DNA of 64,000 nucleotides from an uncultured Mycoplasmatota bacterium (GTDB lineage Bacteria; Bacillota_I; Bacilli_A; RF39; UBA660): the NCBI GenBank assembly GCA_900552335.1, contig URZL01000001.1:1-64000 (forward strand). The letters are read 5' to 3'. The stretch's first letter is position 1. The number at the start of each line of letters is the position of its first letter. The position numbers and the translations under genes were made by a program. Below the pieces are notes generated by a model. That model did no database searches, had not been told where the DNA came from, and saw nothing but the letters and a program-made list of their open reading frames with translations. This document shows, in pieces, positions 10,501-18,151 of this stretch.

Positions 10501-10643
10501 ATTATAAATTAAAAAACATTGATGATCCAATGTATGAAGAACAATTAAGAGGATATCAAAATTATTTACAAACAATAAGTAACAAAAAAATAGAATTATA
10601 TTTGTATTCTATTTTAAATAGTGAACTAAAAAAAATAGAATAA
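7572..10643 (+). CDS. addA: ATP-dependent helicase/nuclease subunit A (AddA)
   Basis: This 1023-residue UvrD/Rep-type helicase has Walker A SAGSGKT near residues 23-29, the QSIYRFRNA motif, helicase motif II IDEYQDTSD, motif V HGSKGLEYP, motif VI VALTRAREK, and a C-terminal RecB-like nuclease with GKIDLILE and IVDYKLKN (about 960-980). With AddB it would resect double-strand breaks for RecA loading. It is shorter than B. subtilis AddA (about 1,230) but every catalytic motif seen is present. Its GAGGTGAA ribosome site lies inside the end of addB, which indicates translational coupling. Confidence 0.95.
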   Translation: MPKWTSEQLTAINQENSNIIVSASAGSGKTAVLTSRVIRKLQSGISIDQLLILTFTKAAAKEMKERIKSGIEKENLTENLKLLNKAYITTFDSYALSIVKRYHYLLQISPRISIEEGGILKIQTKKILDAIFEEMYEKEESNFVSFINDFCVKDDTEIRKLLLNIYDKLDLRMDKNFYLQNYIETYYQDSVIEKDVESYLQLIKEKITDLKAFTNILVSYAETDYQEAILEILEPLFHANTYEEIKNLSIIAIPSLPRNSEPELKELKDKISKKLLEIQELCNYDDVDQIAYLIQETKKNTKVIVSLLQELDKRLLRFKKENELYSFNDIAKMAIQVLQENPSIKEELKNSFNEIMIDEYQDTSDIQEEFIHLIENNNVYMVGDIKQSIYRFRNANPYIFKNKYDSYKNHQGGEKIDLSKNFRSRDEVIEDINLLFSDIMDDHIGGADYLKEHAMIFGNQAYLENMTPNNHLEIYDYSNILDSGYTKEEIEIFTIANDIKQKMESNYQVMDKKMNQLRKAKYSDFVILINKSKNFLLYKKIFEYLGLPLTIERDSDLLNNININIIKNICELIVLEKNKTWDANYDFDFLSIGRSYLFEYDDVTLFQMVTSKNYTSTLKDIVEQMVPYLKENIHVFLEKLFDLLNIYEKIIKIGNVEENILVIDYLKTMAESLENLGYGIEEFIEYLANLKEQGLNLKYTVSDHFEDSVKIMTIHGSKGLEYPICYYSGLYSKFNIRELNEKILLSDRIIIPYIDGYYRKTIYYYLLKDKYMKEEISEQIRLFYVALTRAREKMIIVGEMEDKNTLKENHLVLDRLNYRSFKDILCSIKPILEPYIQLIDLNNIPITKNYQFVKKNEYQNESAPSFEVTELPIQNSELNEIHFSKEQVKVITEKEYDLYHFGNYVHSILEQLDFKKPDFSSVDLPNLYIEKIKTFLNCDLFLEPIETIYKEYEFIDQDQLGKIDLILETKNTLKIVDYKLKNIDDPMYEEQLRGYQNYLQTISNKKIELYLYSILNSELKKIE

Positions 10644-10662
10644 TCATCATTCTATTTTTTTT
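10628..10662. terminator. Bidirectional terminator between addA and ferredoxin
   Basis: AAAAATAGAAT pairs with ATTCTATTTTT around loop AATCATC. A-rich and T-rich flanks serve both convergent genes. It includes the addA stop codon. Confidence 0.85.
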
Positions 10663-10870
10663 ATTTATCTTCAGAATCTACTATTTCAATTGCGCCGACA
10701 GGACAATTTTCTAAGGCATCTGTTACATTTTCTTTTGTTTCTTCATCCATATTATCAATGATATTATCAACAGTAGTTGCTAATCCTTCATCATTAAATT
10801 GAAATACTTCGCTAAAACTAGTGCAAGCTCCACATCCAATACATCTATCGTTTACAATTACTTTTTTCAT
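10661..10870 (-). CDS. Single-cluster 4Fe-4S ferredoxin
   Basis: This 69-residue protein has CIGCGAC (three ligands, C-x2-C-x2-C) near the N-terminus and the fourth cysteine in ENCPVGAIEI, the pattern of a single [4Fe-4S] ferredoxin of the Fer type. The protein is acidic, as expected for an electron carrier. The reading frame continues upstream to 10918, but the ATG at 10870 is preceded by a strong GAGGAGGG ribosome site and gives the canonical MKKVIVNDRC start, so the shorter form was chosen. Partner enzymes cannot be named from context. Confidence 0.92.
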   Translation of the reverse strand: MKKVIVNDRCIGCGACTSFSEVFQFNDEGLATTVDNIIDNMDEETKENVTDALENCPVGAIEIVDSEDK

Positions 10871-10978
10871 GTTATCCCTCCTCAAAGCATTATACAAAAA
10901 AATCAAGATTATTTGCAAGTAAATCTATGCATTTTTTCAGTTTTATGATATCATTATGATAGCGAGGTGGATATGGAT

Positions 10979-11764
10979 ATGGCTAGTCGTATGGAACGAT
11001 ATTATGAAACACCAACTGCGACAAAAAAACGCAGTGATAGAAATAAAGATTTATATAGAGATATGTATGAAACAAATGACTATAGTAATATTGAAGGGGT
11101 AGCCACCATAGATAAAGGTAGTGAAATTGATATTAATAAAGTCAAAGAAATGCTAAAAAATAGAGAACAATATTTAAAACAACAAGAAAAAGGCATTGCT
11201 ATAAAACCGATTGAAAAACCAAAATATGAAGAGGAAGAAGAAAAAAACTACGATATTAGAGAAATTTTAAATAATGCCAAAAATAATCGAACAAATGTAG
11301 ATCAGCATAAATCTATGAATAATACTAGTTATGATATCTTTAAAGATTTGCGTGATAAAAGAAGAAAAGAAATGGAAATTGGAACTGATGAAAACACATT
11401 AAAAGAATTAATTAATACAATATCCAATACTAGTATGTTAAATTCTATGACAGATAAAGAATTAAGCTTAGACTTATTAGACGACTTAAAATCTAATGAA
11501 AATACTGTTTCTAGTGGAAGTGAATCCATTAAAAAATTATTGGAAGAGGCTAAAAAATCGGAAAGCAAAAAAGAGGAGAAAACGGAGATTGATAAGTCTT
11601 TTTATACATCCAGCTTAGGATTTAAAGAGGAGGATTTTGAAGAATTAACAGATATCAAAAATCATTTAAAAACAAATAACATATTGATAAAAATATTAGT
11701 ATCCATTTTAACTATTTCTTTTTTAATAGGTGCAGTAGTTTTAATTTTCAATATATTGAAATAA
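10979..11764 (+). CDS. Acidic coiled protein with C-terminal membrane anchor, unknown
   Basis: This protein of about 261 residues is highly charged and predicted to be largely helical or disordered, with one hydrophobic segment at the extreme C-terminus (ILVSILTISFLIGAVVLIF). It would be tail-anchored with its bulk in the cytoplasm. Possible starts are GTG 10967, ATG 10973 and ATG 10979; the last sits eight bases after GAGGTGG and was chosen. No family was recognised. Two other proteins here (32827 and 58254) share the design of a low-complexity acidic cytoplasmic part plus one membrane segment. It may be cotranscribed into the prepilin leader. Confidence 0.75.
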   Translation: MASRMERYYETPTATKKRSDRNKDLYRDMYETNDYSNIEGVATIDKGSEIDINKVKEMLKNREQYLKQQEKGIAIKPIEKPKYEEEEEKNYDIREILNNAKNNRTNVDQHKSMNNTSYDIFKDLRDKRRKEMEIGTDENTLKELINTISNTSMLNSMTDKELSLDLLDDLKSNENTVSSGSESIKKLLEEAKKSESKKEEKTEIDKSFYTSSLGFKEEDFEELTDIKNHLKTNNILIKILVSILTISFLIGAVVLIFNILK

Positions 11765-11793
11765 GTATTAAAAAAGATATATGTTTTGATATA

Positions 11794-11821
11794 TTGAATC
11801 TGGCAATAAAAATAGTAATAT
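11794..11821 (+). promoter_or_regulatory. Candidate promoter for the prepilin-like gene
   Basis: TTGAAT (11794-11799) and TAATAT (11816-11821) are separated by 16 bases. A transcript from here would carry the hairpins and G tract that follow. Confidence 0.4.
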
Positions 11822-11830
11822 AGTTTGTAG

Positions 11831-11864
11831 ATAGCAAATTTTCCAATGTTTGCTATATGCAAAC
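11831..11864 (+). promoter_or_regulatory. Two mutually exclusive hairpins in the prepilin leader
   Basis: Arm ATAGCAAA (11831-11838) pairs perfectly with TTTGCTAT (11849-11856). The overlapping arm GTTTGC (11848-11853) also pairs perfectly with GCAAAC (11859-11864). Only one can form at a time. The second ends directly against the G tract. Confidence 0.5.
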
Positions 11865-11874
11865 GGGGGGGGGG
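11865..11874 (+). repeat. Homopolymer of ten G
   Basis: Ten consecutive G in otherwise very AT-rich DNA, in the noncoding region 51 bases before the prepilin-like start. G runs of this length are classic slipped-strand phase-variation tracts in other bacteria. An assembly or sequencing artefact cannot be excluded from sequence alone. Confidence 0.85.
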
Positions 11875-11895
11875 TATTTTACATACCTCTTTTTT
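11871..11895 (+). terminator. Terminator-like hairpin using the end of the G tract
   Basis: GGGGTAT (11871-11877) pairs with ATACCTC (11883-11889, one G-U) around TTTAC and is followed by six T. It could end the upstream transcript or attenuate transcription into the prepilin-like gene. Confidence 0.5.
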
Positions 11896-11924
11896 CGTTG
11901 CTATAAAAAGGAAGGATGAAGAAC

Positions 11925-13046
11925 ATGAAAAAAGGATTTACATTAATTGAACTATTAGCTGTGATTGTTATATTATCAGTGATTATCTTAATCACCGTAC
12001 CGATGATAACAAATGTAATTGAAGAAAGTAAAAAGCAAGCACTAGCGTCTAGTGTACAAGGAATATTAGATTCGACTAATTATTTTACAATGAGTCATGA
12101 TACAGGAGTCTATGAATTTTTGTTTGACGAAGAACATCAAGGAAGTACCATAAAGGGAGAAAAACTAGAATATAAAGGAAATATAGATGGAGAAGGGAAA
12201 CTTTATTTAGATAAAGAAGGAAATACAAGCGTTTGTATCTCAAATGATACCTATTATGTATATAAAAACTATAATAGTGGAATTATCGTAGGAGAAAGAA
12301 AAGCTGGAAATTGTATCATAGGATTTGATGCTTTAACCAATAAATATGTAGCAATGTTAGATAATGGAACAGGTAATGTTAGTAATGTTTATTCCAAAGA
12401 TGAGGTTGATAATTTAGTAGGTAATTTGCAAGATCAAATTAATGTAATAAATACCAATATGGAAAACTTATCTAGCATACTAAAAGAAAATTCGGAAAAA
12501 ATAAATGTTTTAAGTAGAAATGAAATCAATTTTGATTATTCTAGTAATTCTAAAGTTACTAGTACCTCAGAAGCTTTACAGGCCATGTGGGATAGATTAT
12601 TTCCAAAAGCGATAAATTTTATTAATACAGACGAAGTTTCAAACTGGAATGCTACTGGTCAGACATACAATTCAAAAAAAATATCAGATGAAAATCGCTT
12701 ATACTTATCAACTGCTGATACCGGTACTTATAGTGATGCTACAATAAAAAGTTTAGTCTATACAAGAAATGCAATTGATTTAACTTATTATAAAACTTTA
12801 CGTATTATTGGAACAGCAAGTGGTTTTGGATCAACTAGTCAAGCAGTTCCAATCAATATTCAATTAATTTCGGAGAGTGGAGTGACTACTACATTATATA
12901 GTGCATCATATACTGGTGGTAGTTTGTCGGTTAATATTACAAAAGATATTTCAGCATTGCAAGGAAAATATACACTTAGAGTAACATTAAGTAAATATGG
13001 AAACTGGCACACATATTATAATTTTACAACTTTTCAAATATATTAA
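11925..13046 (+). CDS. Type IV prepilin-like protein with adhesin-like C-terminus
   Basis: This 373-residue protein starts with a textbook class III (type IV pilin/pseudopilin) leader: MKKG/FTLIELLAVIVILSVI, with the cleavage glycine at residue 4 and Glu at position 5 of the mature form. A small pilin-like region follows, then a heptad-rich coiled coil (about 158-200) and a Ser/Thr/Tyr-rich, probably all-beta C-terminal domain (about 225-373) resembling phage tail or carbohydrate-binding domains more than a pilin head. No prepilin peptidase, assembly ATPase or platform protein is in the window. ATG 11916 is also possible, but ATG 11925 is spaced well from AAGGAAGG and gives the usual short leader. 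A surface adhesin role is inferred. Confidence 0.82.
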   Translation: MKKGFTLIELLAVIVILSVIILITVPMITNVIEESKKQALASSVQGILDSTNYFTMSHDTGVYEFLFDEEHQGSTIKGEKLEYKGNIDGEGKLYLDKEGNTSVCISNDTYYVYKNYNSGIIVGERKAGNCIIGFDALTNKYVAMLDNGTGNVSNVYSKDEVDNLVGNLQDQINVINTNMENLSSILKENSEKINVLSRNEINFDYSSNSKVTSTSEALQAMWDRLFPKAINFINTDEVSNWNATGQTYNSKKISDENRLYLSTADTGTYSDATIKSLVYTRNAIDLTYYKTLRIIGTASGFGSTSQAVPINIQLISESGVTTTLYSASYTGGSLSVNITKDISALQGKYTLRVTLSKYGNWHTYYNFTTFQIY

Positions 13047-13089
13047 AAAAACTGATATATACCAAAAGTCGGTATTATATCAGTTTTTT
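13045..13089. terminator. Bidirectional terminator between prepilin and germination operon
   Basis: A long stem AAAAACTGATATA...TATATCAGTTTTT with an inner TACC/GGTA pairing lies between two convergent genes, with A and T runs on both sides. It overlaps the stop codons. Confidence 0.9.
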
Positions 13090-14179
13090 ATTGCTTTTTC
13101 CTAATTTTTATTATGATTAAAAGAAAACATGGAATGAAAAAGAAGAATACGCTTAATAATACAGGGTAAAACGATAATAACATATGATTTACAAACGTAT
13201 TATTTGGAAAAATAAAAATACTTGTAAATAGAATAACACATAGAATTATAAAGATAATTCCATTTGTCACTTTACCCTCTTGCCAAGAAAATACTTGAAA
13301 AAAAGTCTTTTTAATATAATAACATCCCATTGTGCAAGTGACGTATAAAAATAGAATCCACATAATTGCAACAATACTTTCAATCCTGTCAAAAATTGAT
13401 AAAAGAGAAATTCTTTTTAAAATATTATAGGTTGGATATTGATATAAAAGAGATAATTCAATTCCAAATACAGATAAAACAACATAAGTAATGGTACAAA
13501 CAACAAAAGAAGATAAAAGATAGGTAATAATCATTCTTTTAGTAAGTTTTTCATTATTTCGAATATCTTTTTTTGGAATAATGGTAAGCAAAAAAAGAGG
13601 AAGTGTAATGTAACAAACATCGTAAAAGCTGGCATGTATCGATGGACCAATTCCATTGACTAAAAGTGGCATAATATTTTCTGGCATAGTTTGAATTGAT
13701 AAACCAATCAGTCCTACAATAAATAGGAAAAAGGAAATATATCCAAATATTATAATGCTTCTTGTGAATGTTTGAAACGGATGAATTAATGCATATAAAA
13801 TAGGAATGACAAACATAATAGCAATGAAAAATTTAGGTGTACTATAAAGATACTCTGAACTTATAAAGTTTGTTAAATTATAAAAATTGACAATGATATA
13901 AAATGATATCATTCCACATATAAATAAACTAATGATTTTACCAAAAATCCCAAATTGTTCATACAATATGTCATTGATATTAGAATCATTTTTATAATTC
14001 ATCAATTTAATAAAAATAATTAATGGAACAAAGCCAATAATTATACCGATAATAGGCGCAATGCAAGCATCTTGTTTTGCTACACTAATGAGTGTATTAA
14101 AAGTTATTCCAATTACACCAGAGCTCATCAAAAACCACATTAAGACGTTTATTTCCATATTTTTAATTTGTGACTTCAT
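13088..14179 (-). CDS. gerAB: Spore germination permease subunit, GerAB type
   Basis: This 363-residue protein has about ten hydrophobic helices in the pattern of the endospore germination permease family (APC superfamily), starting with EINVLMWFLMSSGVIGI and ending in a basic tail. GerAB-type subunits sense germinants such as amino acids in the spore inner membrane with the A and C subunits. It is the last gene of a three-gene minus-strand operon and overlaps the C-subunit gene by 17 bases. The germinant cannot be predicted. Confidence 0.92.
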   Translation of the reverse strand: MKSQIKNMEINVLMWFLMSSGVIGITFNTLISVAKQDACIAPIIGIIIGFVPLIIFIKLMNYKNDSNINDILYEQFGIFGKIISLFICGMISFYIIVNFYNLTNFISSEYLYSTPKFFIAIMFVIPILYALIHPFQTFTRSIIIFGYISFFLFIVGLIGLSIQTMPENIMPLLVNGIGPSIHASFYDVCYITLPLFLLTIIPKKDIRNNEKLTKRMIITYLLSSFVVCTITYVVLSVFGIELSLLYQYPTYNILKRISLLSIFDRIESIVAIMWILFLYVTCTMGCYYIKKTFFQVFSWQEGKVTNGIIFIILCVILFTSIFIFPNNTFVNHMLLSFYPVLLSVFFFFIPCFLLIIIKIRKKQ

Positions 14180-15371
14180 CTTGTAATCCTCCTATCGATT
14201 GTTCTAATGACCCTTTTGTTTGTAAATTTACCTTTACTTCATGATTAATTTTTAAATTTGGAAATACATCATGACTCCAATCTTGATGAATATTTAAAAA
14301 ATAATGAGGGAACTTTTTATAGATTAGATTCCCAAATCCAAAAATATCAGATTTGTATTTTTTTTGTGCACAGTCAATTGCTTGATTTAGAATACTTTTG
14401 ACATTATCTTCAATAGCAGATTCAATATCTTGAATTGTATCAACTTCATCTATGTTAAGAGAACTAGATAACTCCCTAATGGCAGCATCTGCTTTGTAAT
14501 TAACAGTAATAACTGGTGTATTATCCACCATATTGACTTCATTAGAAACAGAAATATTAGTTAAGTTAACAGTAATGTAATGACTTTTATATTCAAATGT
14601 TGCTGTAGTACTAGTAACATTATGATTGATAACATTAATCCCTCTACTTTCTTTTTCATTAGCATATCCAACTAAGACATCGTCATCAAAAATGGCAACA
14701 TTTCCTAATTTTAGAACCGCTTCTGGTACAGATTGTTGTAAACTATCACTACTTTGTGCTTCCTCCGCATTTCCTAAAATTAGAATAGAAGGTGCAGTAG
14801 CTTCTGCTCCTGGTTTTACGATATTTTCAATAAATTTACTGTAGGTTATACTAGGAGATACAGCCTGTGAATTAGTAGCAGATTTTAAATTAAAATAAAT
14901 GTTTTGAGATGGAAAAGTTTCTAATGGAGATAATGTAGAAATAACATCGGATGCCTTTGCTTCATGAGAAATTATGATAAAAAAACGTTTAACAGATTCG
15001 GGATCGCGTAGAAAGTAATCTAGTATCGGATATAATCCATCTTTTGCTACTTCTTCATTAATAACAATTACAGTCAAATGTCCAATATAAATGTCTTTAG
15101 AAAGTTGTAAATTGATATTACGAATAGCTTCAGAAATGGTATTTCCTTTATCTGAATATACGATAGTTTGACTTTCACCTTCTTTAGAACTAACTTGTGA
15201 TTTTTTAGCATTTGAAATTAAGACGCTTACCTCATATTTACCATCTTCCGATTTATCTACGGCAATTCCGGTAGAAATTGCTAGTTGATTTAATTCTCTA
15301 TAGTTCCAGCATCCAGTTAGCAAGAAAAGAAAAAAGAAAGGGAAAATAAATTTAATTTTCATGAGAATCAC
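14163..15371 (-). CDS. gerAC: Spore germination lipoprotein, Ger(x)C type
   Basis: This protein of about 402 residues (399 if it starts at the internal MKIKF) has a lipoprotein signal ending in LLTGC, followed by the WNYRELNQLAISTGIAVDK motif characteristic of Ger(x)C proteins. It is exported and lipid-anchored at the spore inner membrane, where it forms the germinant receptor with the A and B subunits. It overlaps both neighbours (20 bases with gerAA, 17 with gerAB), so the three are translationally coupled. Full length for the family. Confidence 0.93.
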   Translation of the reverse strand: MILMKIKFIFPFFFLFLLTGCWNYRELNQLAISTGIAVDKSEDGKYEVSVLISNAKKSQVSSKEGESQTIVYSDKGNTISEAIRNINLQLSKDIYIGHLTVIVINEEVAKDGLYPILDYFLRDPESVKRFFIIISHEAKASDVISTLSPLETFPSQNIYFNLKSATNSQAVSPSITYSKFIENIVKPGAEATAPSILILGNAEEAQSSDSLQQSVPEAVLKLGNVAIFDDDVLVGYANEKESRGINVINHNVTSTTATFEYKSHYITVNLTNISVSNEVNMVDNTPVITVNYKADAAIRELSSSLNIDEVDTIQDIESAIEDNVKSILNQAIDCAQKKYKSDIFGFGNLIYKKFPHYFLNIHQDWSHDVFPNLKINHEVKVNLQTKGSLEQSIGGLQDEVTN

Positions 15372-16821
15372 CTAATCTTCTAATATTTTTTTTGGTTAAA
15401 TAAGTTGGCCTAAAGAACATTTTATTTCTTGGAATTCTTCTAATAGCATCATCTTGATCTTTTAAATAAAGTGGTGAAAAAGGAGTTAAATATGGCAACC
15501 CATTTTCTTCCATACTACACAATTTAAGTGTCAAAATGATACAACAAGAAACAAATCCAATTAATCCTGCAAAAGCAGAAAAGAAAATGAAAATAATTCG
15601 CCAAGTTCTAAGAGCATTAACAAAATCGATATCTGTAAATAATAATCCGCTAATCGAAGTAATAGCTACAATAATAATTACGATAGGGGATACAACACCG
15701 GCACTTACAGCAGCTTCCCCTAATATCAAAGCCCCAACGATACTAACGGCAGCTCCCATAGCATTTGGAATTCTAATATCACTTTCTCTTAAGATTTCAA
15801 AAGCTATAATCATAATTAGAATTTCAAAAGCGGTAGGAAATGGCACTCCACTTTGTTGAATCGCTATTGAAATTAAAAGGTCATTAGGAATAATTTCTGG
15901 ATTAAAGGTAGTTAAAGCTATATAAAAGCCTGGTGTTAGCAATGTCATAAAAAAAGCAATTATTCTTAGTAGGCGTGTTACGTTAACGTTTAATGCTTTT
16001 TGATAATAATCATCTGGATTATGAATAAAATCGACAAATAAAGACGGAGTAATTAAAACGAAGGGACTATTTTCTACTAAAATAACAATTTTGCCGTCTA
16101 AAAGAGAAGTACAAGCTAAATCAGGTCTTTCTGTGCTTTGAAATTTTGGAAAACAAGACTTTTGAACAGGTTCCAAAAAGCTTCTTAAATATCCACTATC
16201 TATGATTCCATCAATATCAATTTTTTCAAGCTTCTGTACAATATTATTTACTTTATCTTGTTCTACAATGTCATCAATATAGATAACATTAACTTTAGAC
16301 TGTGTTCTTCTTCCAATCATTAATTCTTTAAATATTAAATTGGGATCCTTAATTCTTTTTCGAATTAATCCAATATTAATAGAATTATTTTCTGTAAAAC
16401 TATCTTTTGGACCACGAATAACAGTTTCTGAGGTAGCTTCACTAACGCCTCTATCAAGTTTTGTTTTTGTTTCTATTAGGATAGCTTCTTTACAGCCTTC
16501 TACTAAAATACAAGTAAAACCGCTTGCTAGTTTAGAAAAGATATCTTCTATGGAATCACTCGTTAATAAATGACTGTTATAAATTGTATTTTTTAAAGTA
16601 GCATACACATCATCAAAAATACTTTTTTTATTTTTAATGATTAAACTGATATTTTGAACTAGAAAATCACTAATTTTATCATCACTACTTACACTTTCCA
16701 AATAAATATAACCTATTTTTTTGCCATCCCAATCTAAAATACGATCTACAAAATCGCTACTATTTTGATTATAATTTTTAATTGTTTCAATATTTTTTTG
16801 TATATTTTTTTGTAATTTCAT
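15352..16821 (-). CDS. gerAA: Spore germination protein, GerAA type
   Basis: This 489-residue protein has the GerA architecture: a soluble N-terminal part of about 270 residues, including the FTCILVEGCKEAILIETKT and VRGPKDSF segments, then several membrane helices from about residue 285 and a short cytoplasmic tail. It is the A subunit of a germinant receptor and the first gene of the A-C-B operon. A forespore-type promoter candidate lies upstream (16838-16866). It is intact and of normal length, which supports a sporulating host. Confidence 0.94.
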   Translation of the reverse strand: MKLQKNIQKNIETIKNYNQNSSDFVDRILDWDGKKIGYIYLESVSSDDKISDFLVQNISLIIKNKKSIFDDVYATLKNTIYNSHLLTSDSIEDIFSKLASGFTCILVEGCKEAILIETKTKLDRGVSEATSETVIRGPKDSFTENNSINIGLIRKRIKDPNLIFKELMIGRRTQSKVNVIYIDDIVEQDKVNNIVQKLEKIDIDGIIDSGYLRSFLEPVQKSCFPKFQSTERPDLACTSLLDGKIVILVENSPFVLITPSLFVDFIHNPDDYYQKALNVNVTRLLRIIAFFMTLLTPGFYIALTTFNPEIIPNDLLISIAIQQSGVPFPTAFEILIMIIAFEILRESDIRIPNAMGAAVSIVGALILGEAAVSAGVVSPIVIIIVAITSISGLLFTDIDFVNALRTWRIIFIFFSAFAGLIGFVSCCIILTLKLCSMEENGLPYLTPFSPLYLKDQDDAIRRIPRNKMFFRPTYLTKKNIRRLGDSHEN

Positions 16822-16837
16822 ATAAATCCCTCGATAT

Positions 16838-16866
16838 TAATATTCTTTTTATTTTTTAAAATATAC
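16838..16866 (-). promoter_or_regulatory. Candidate forespore (sigma-G-like) promoter for the ger operon
   Basis: On the minus strand GTATA is followed after 17 bases by AATATTA, near the sigma-G pattern (G-A/T-AT-A, then xATnnTA). It lies 16 bases before the gerAA start and its GAGGG site. AT-rich DNA makes chance matches likely. Confidence 0.3.
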
Positions 16867-16912
16867 ATTTTCGTTCTTAAAAAGTCATGATATAATGAGT
16901 ATGGTGAAGTGT

Positions 16913-18151
16913 ATGAATCAATGGATACAAAAAAACATGATAAAAATTATTTCTTGCTTTTTAATACTAGGACCTATTTTTGATTTGATTACAAGTTTGT
17001 CTTTAAATTTATTTCATGTTAATATGTCCATTATCATGATAATTAAAGTATTATTTATGTTATTGCTAATGTACTATATCTTAGTTATTTATAACCAAAA
17101 AAACAAAAAAAAGATTATTTTTTATGGAATTTTATTAGGAATTTATTTTTTAATATATATTTTTTTAATTGCTATAAATAAATCGGTTAATGCATTAAGT
17201 TATGAAATTCCTTATTTATTTCGAACCTATTTCTTTTCTATTACTTTATTAGGAATTTACTCTGTTTATCAAAAAGAACAAATTAAAATATCCAATAAAA
17301 TTTTAGTGATTTCTCTTTTAGAATATTTGGTTTTACTATTACTTCCTTTTTTAACCAAAACAGGATTTGATAGTTATGCCTATAGTAAAGTAGGATCAAT
17401 TGGATGGTTTAATTCTACAAATGAAATTGGAGGAATTTTATCTATTTTATTTCCTCTTTCTCTTTCTTATTTTTGGAGTACTAATAAAAAAGTAATACCT
17501 ATTTATTTATTGATTTATTTCTATATTATTTTCAGTATTGGTAGTAAAGTACCAGTTTTGACAACATTCTTTACTTTATTACTATTTTTGTGTTTTTATT
17601 TAAAAAATAATCCTAAAAAAATAAAATTATTTATTTTACCTTTTCTATTCATATTATCTTTTGGTATTTATTTATTTCCGAAAACCAATTTTTATAAAAA
17701 CATTCAAATCCATTTAGACTTTTTAGAAATTCATTCAGTCAATGATCTCATGACAATAGAAAATATAGATCATTTTATCTTTTCTTCTAGATTGAAATTT
17801 TTAAATCAAACCAGAATTAATTATCAAAAATCAAATTTAGCGTCTCATCTATTTGGAATTGGTTATATAGAAAACTATGGAACAGATGAAATAAATTTAA
17901 AAACAATTGAAATGGACTATTTTGATATTTTTTATCGCAATGGTATGATTGGATTTATCTTGTTTTTATTACCATTTATCTGGATTTTATGTAAAAACAA
18001 AGGTGAAGAAGTGGAAAAATATGCTTTATTTTTAGCTCTTTTTTTAGCTTTTTTTCAAGGCCATATTTTAACAGCGCCAAGCGTTAGTATTTATGTAATT
18101 ATCATTTTATTGAATGGAGGAAAATATGAAAAATTGTGTTGTAATAATTAA
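16913..18151 (+). CDS. O-antigen ligase/polymerase-like membrane protein
   Basis: This protein of about 412 residues has roughly ten to eleven membrane helices and a large extracytoplasmic loop late in the sequence (about 270-345), the layout of Wzy/WaaL-type polymerases and ligases. It would polymerise or transfer lipid-linked glycan repeats outside the membrane. It opens a polysaccharide cluster. The frame extends to ATG 16895, but that codon overlaps a TATAAT box (16891-16896), so ATG 16913 after GGTGAAG was chosen. The end overlaps the next gene by 26 bases. Polymerase or ligase function cannot be separated by sequence. Confidence 0.75.
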   Translation: MNQWIQKNMIKIISCFLILGPIFDLITSLSLNLFHVNMSIIMIIKVLFMLLLMYYILVIYNQKNKKKIIFYGILLGIYFLIYIFLIAINKSVNALSYEIPYLFRTYFFSITLLGIYSVYQKEQIKISNKILVISLLEYLVLLLLPFLTKTGFDSYAYSKVGSIGWFNSTNEIGGILSILFPLSLSYFWSTNKKVIPIYLLIYFYIIFSIGSKVPVLTTFFTLLLFLCFYLKNNPKKIKLFILPFLFILSFGIYLFPKTNFYKNIQIHLDFLEIHSVNDLMTIENIDHFIFSSRLKFLNQTRINYQKSNLASHLFGIGYIENYGTDEINLKTIEMDYFDIFYRNGMIGFILFLLPFIWILCKNKGEEVEKYALFLALFLAFFQGHILTAPSVSIYVIIILLNGGKYEKLCCNN

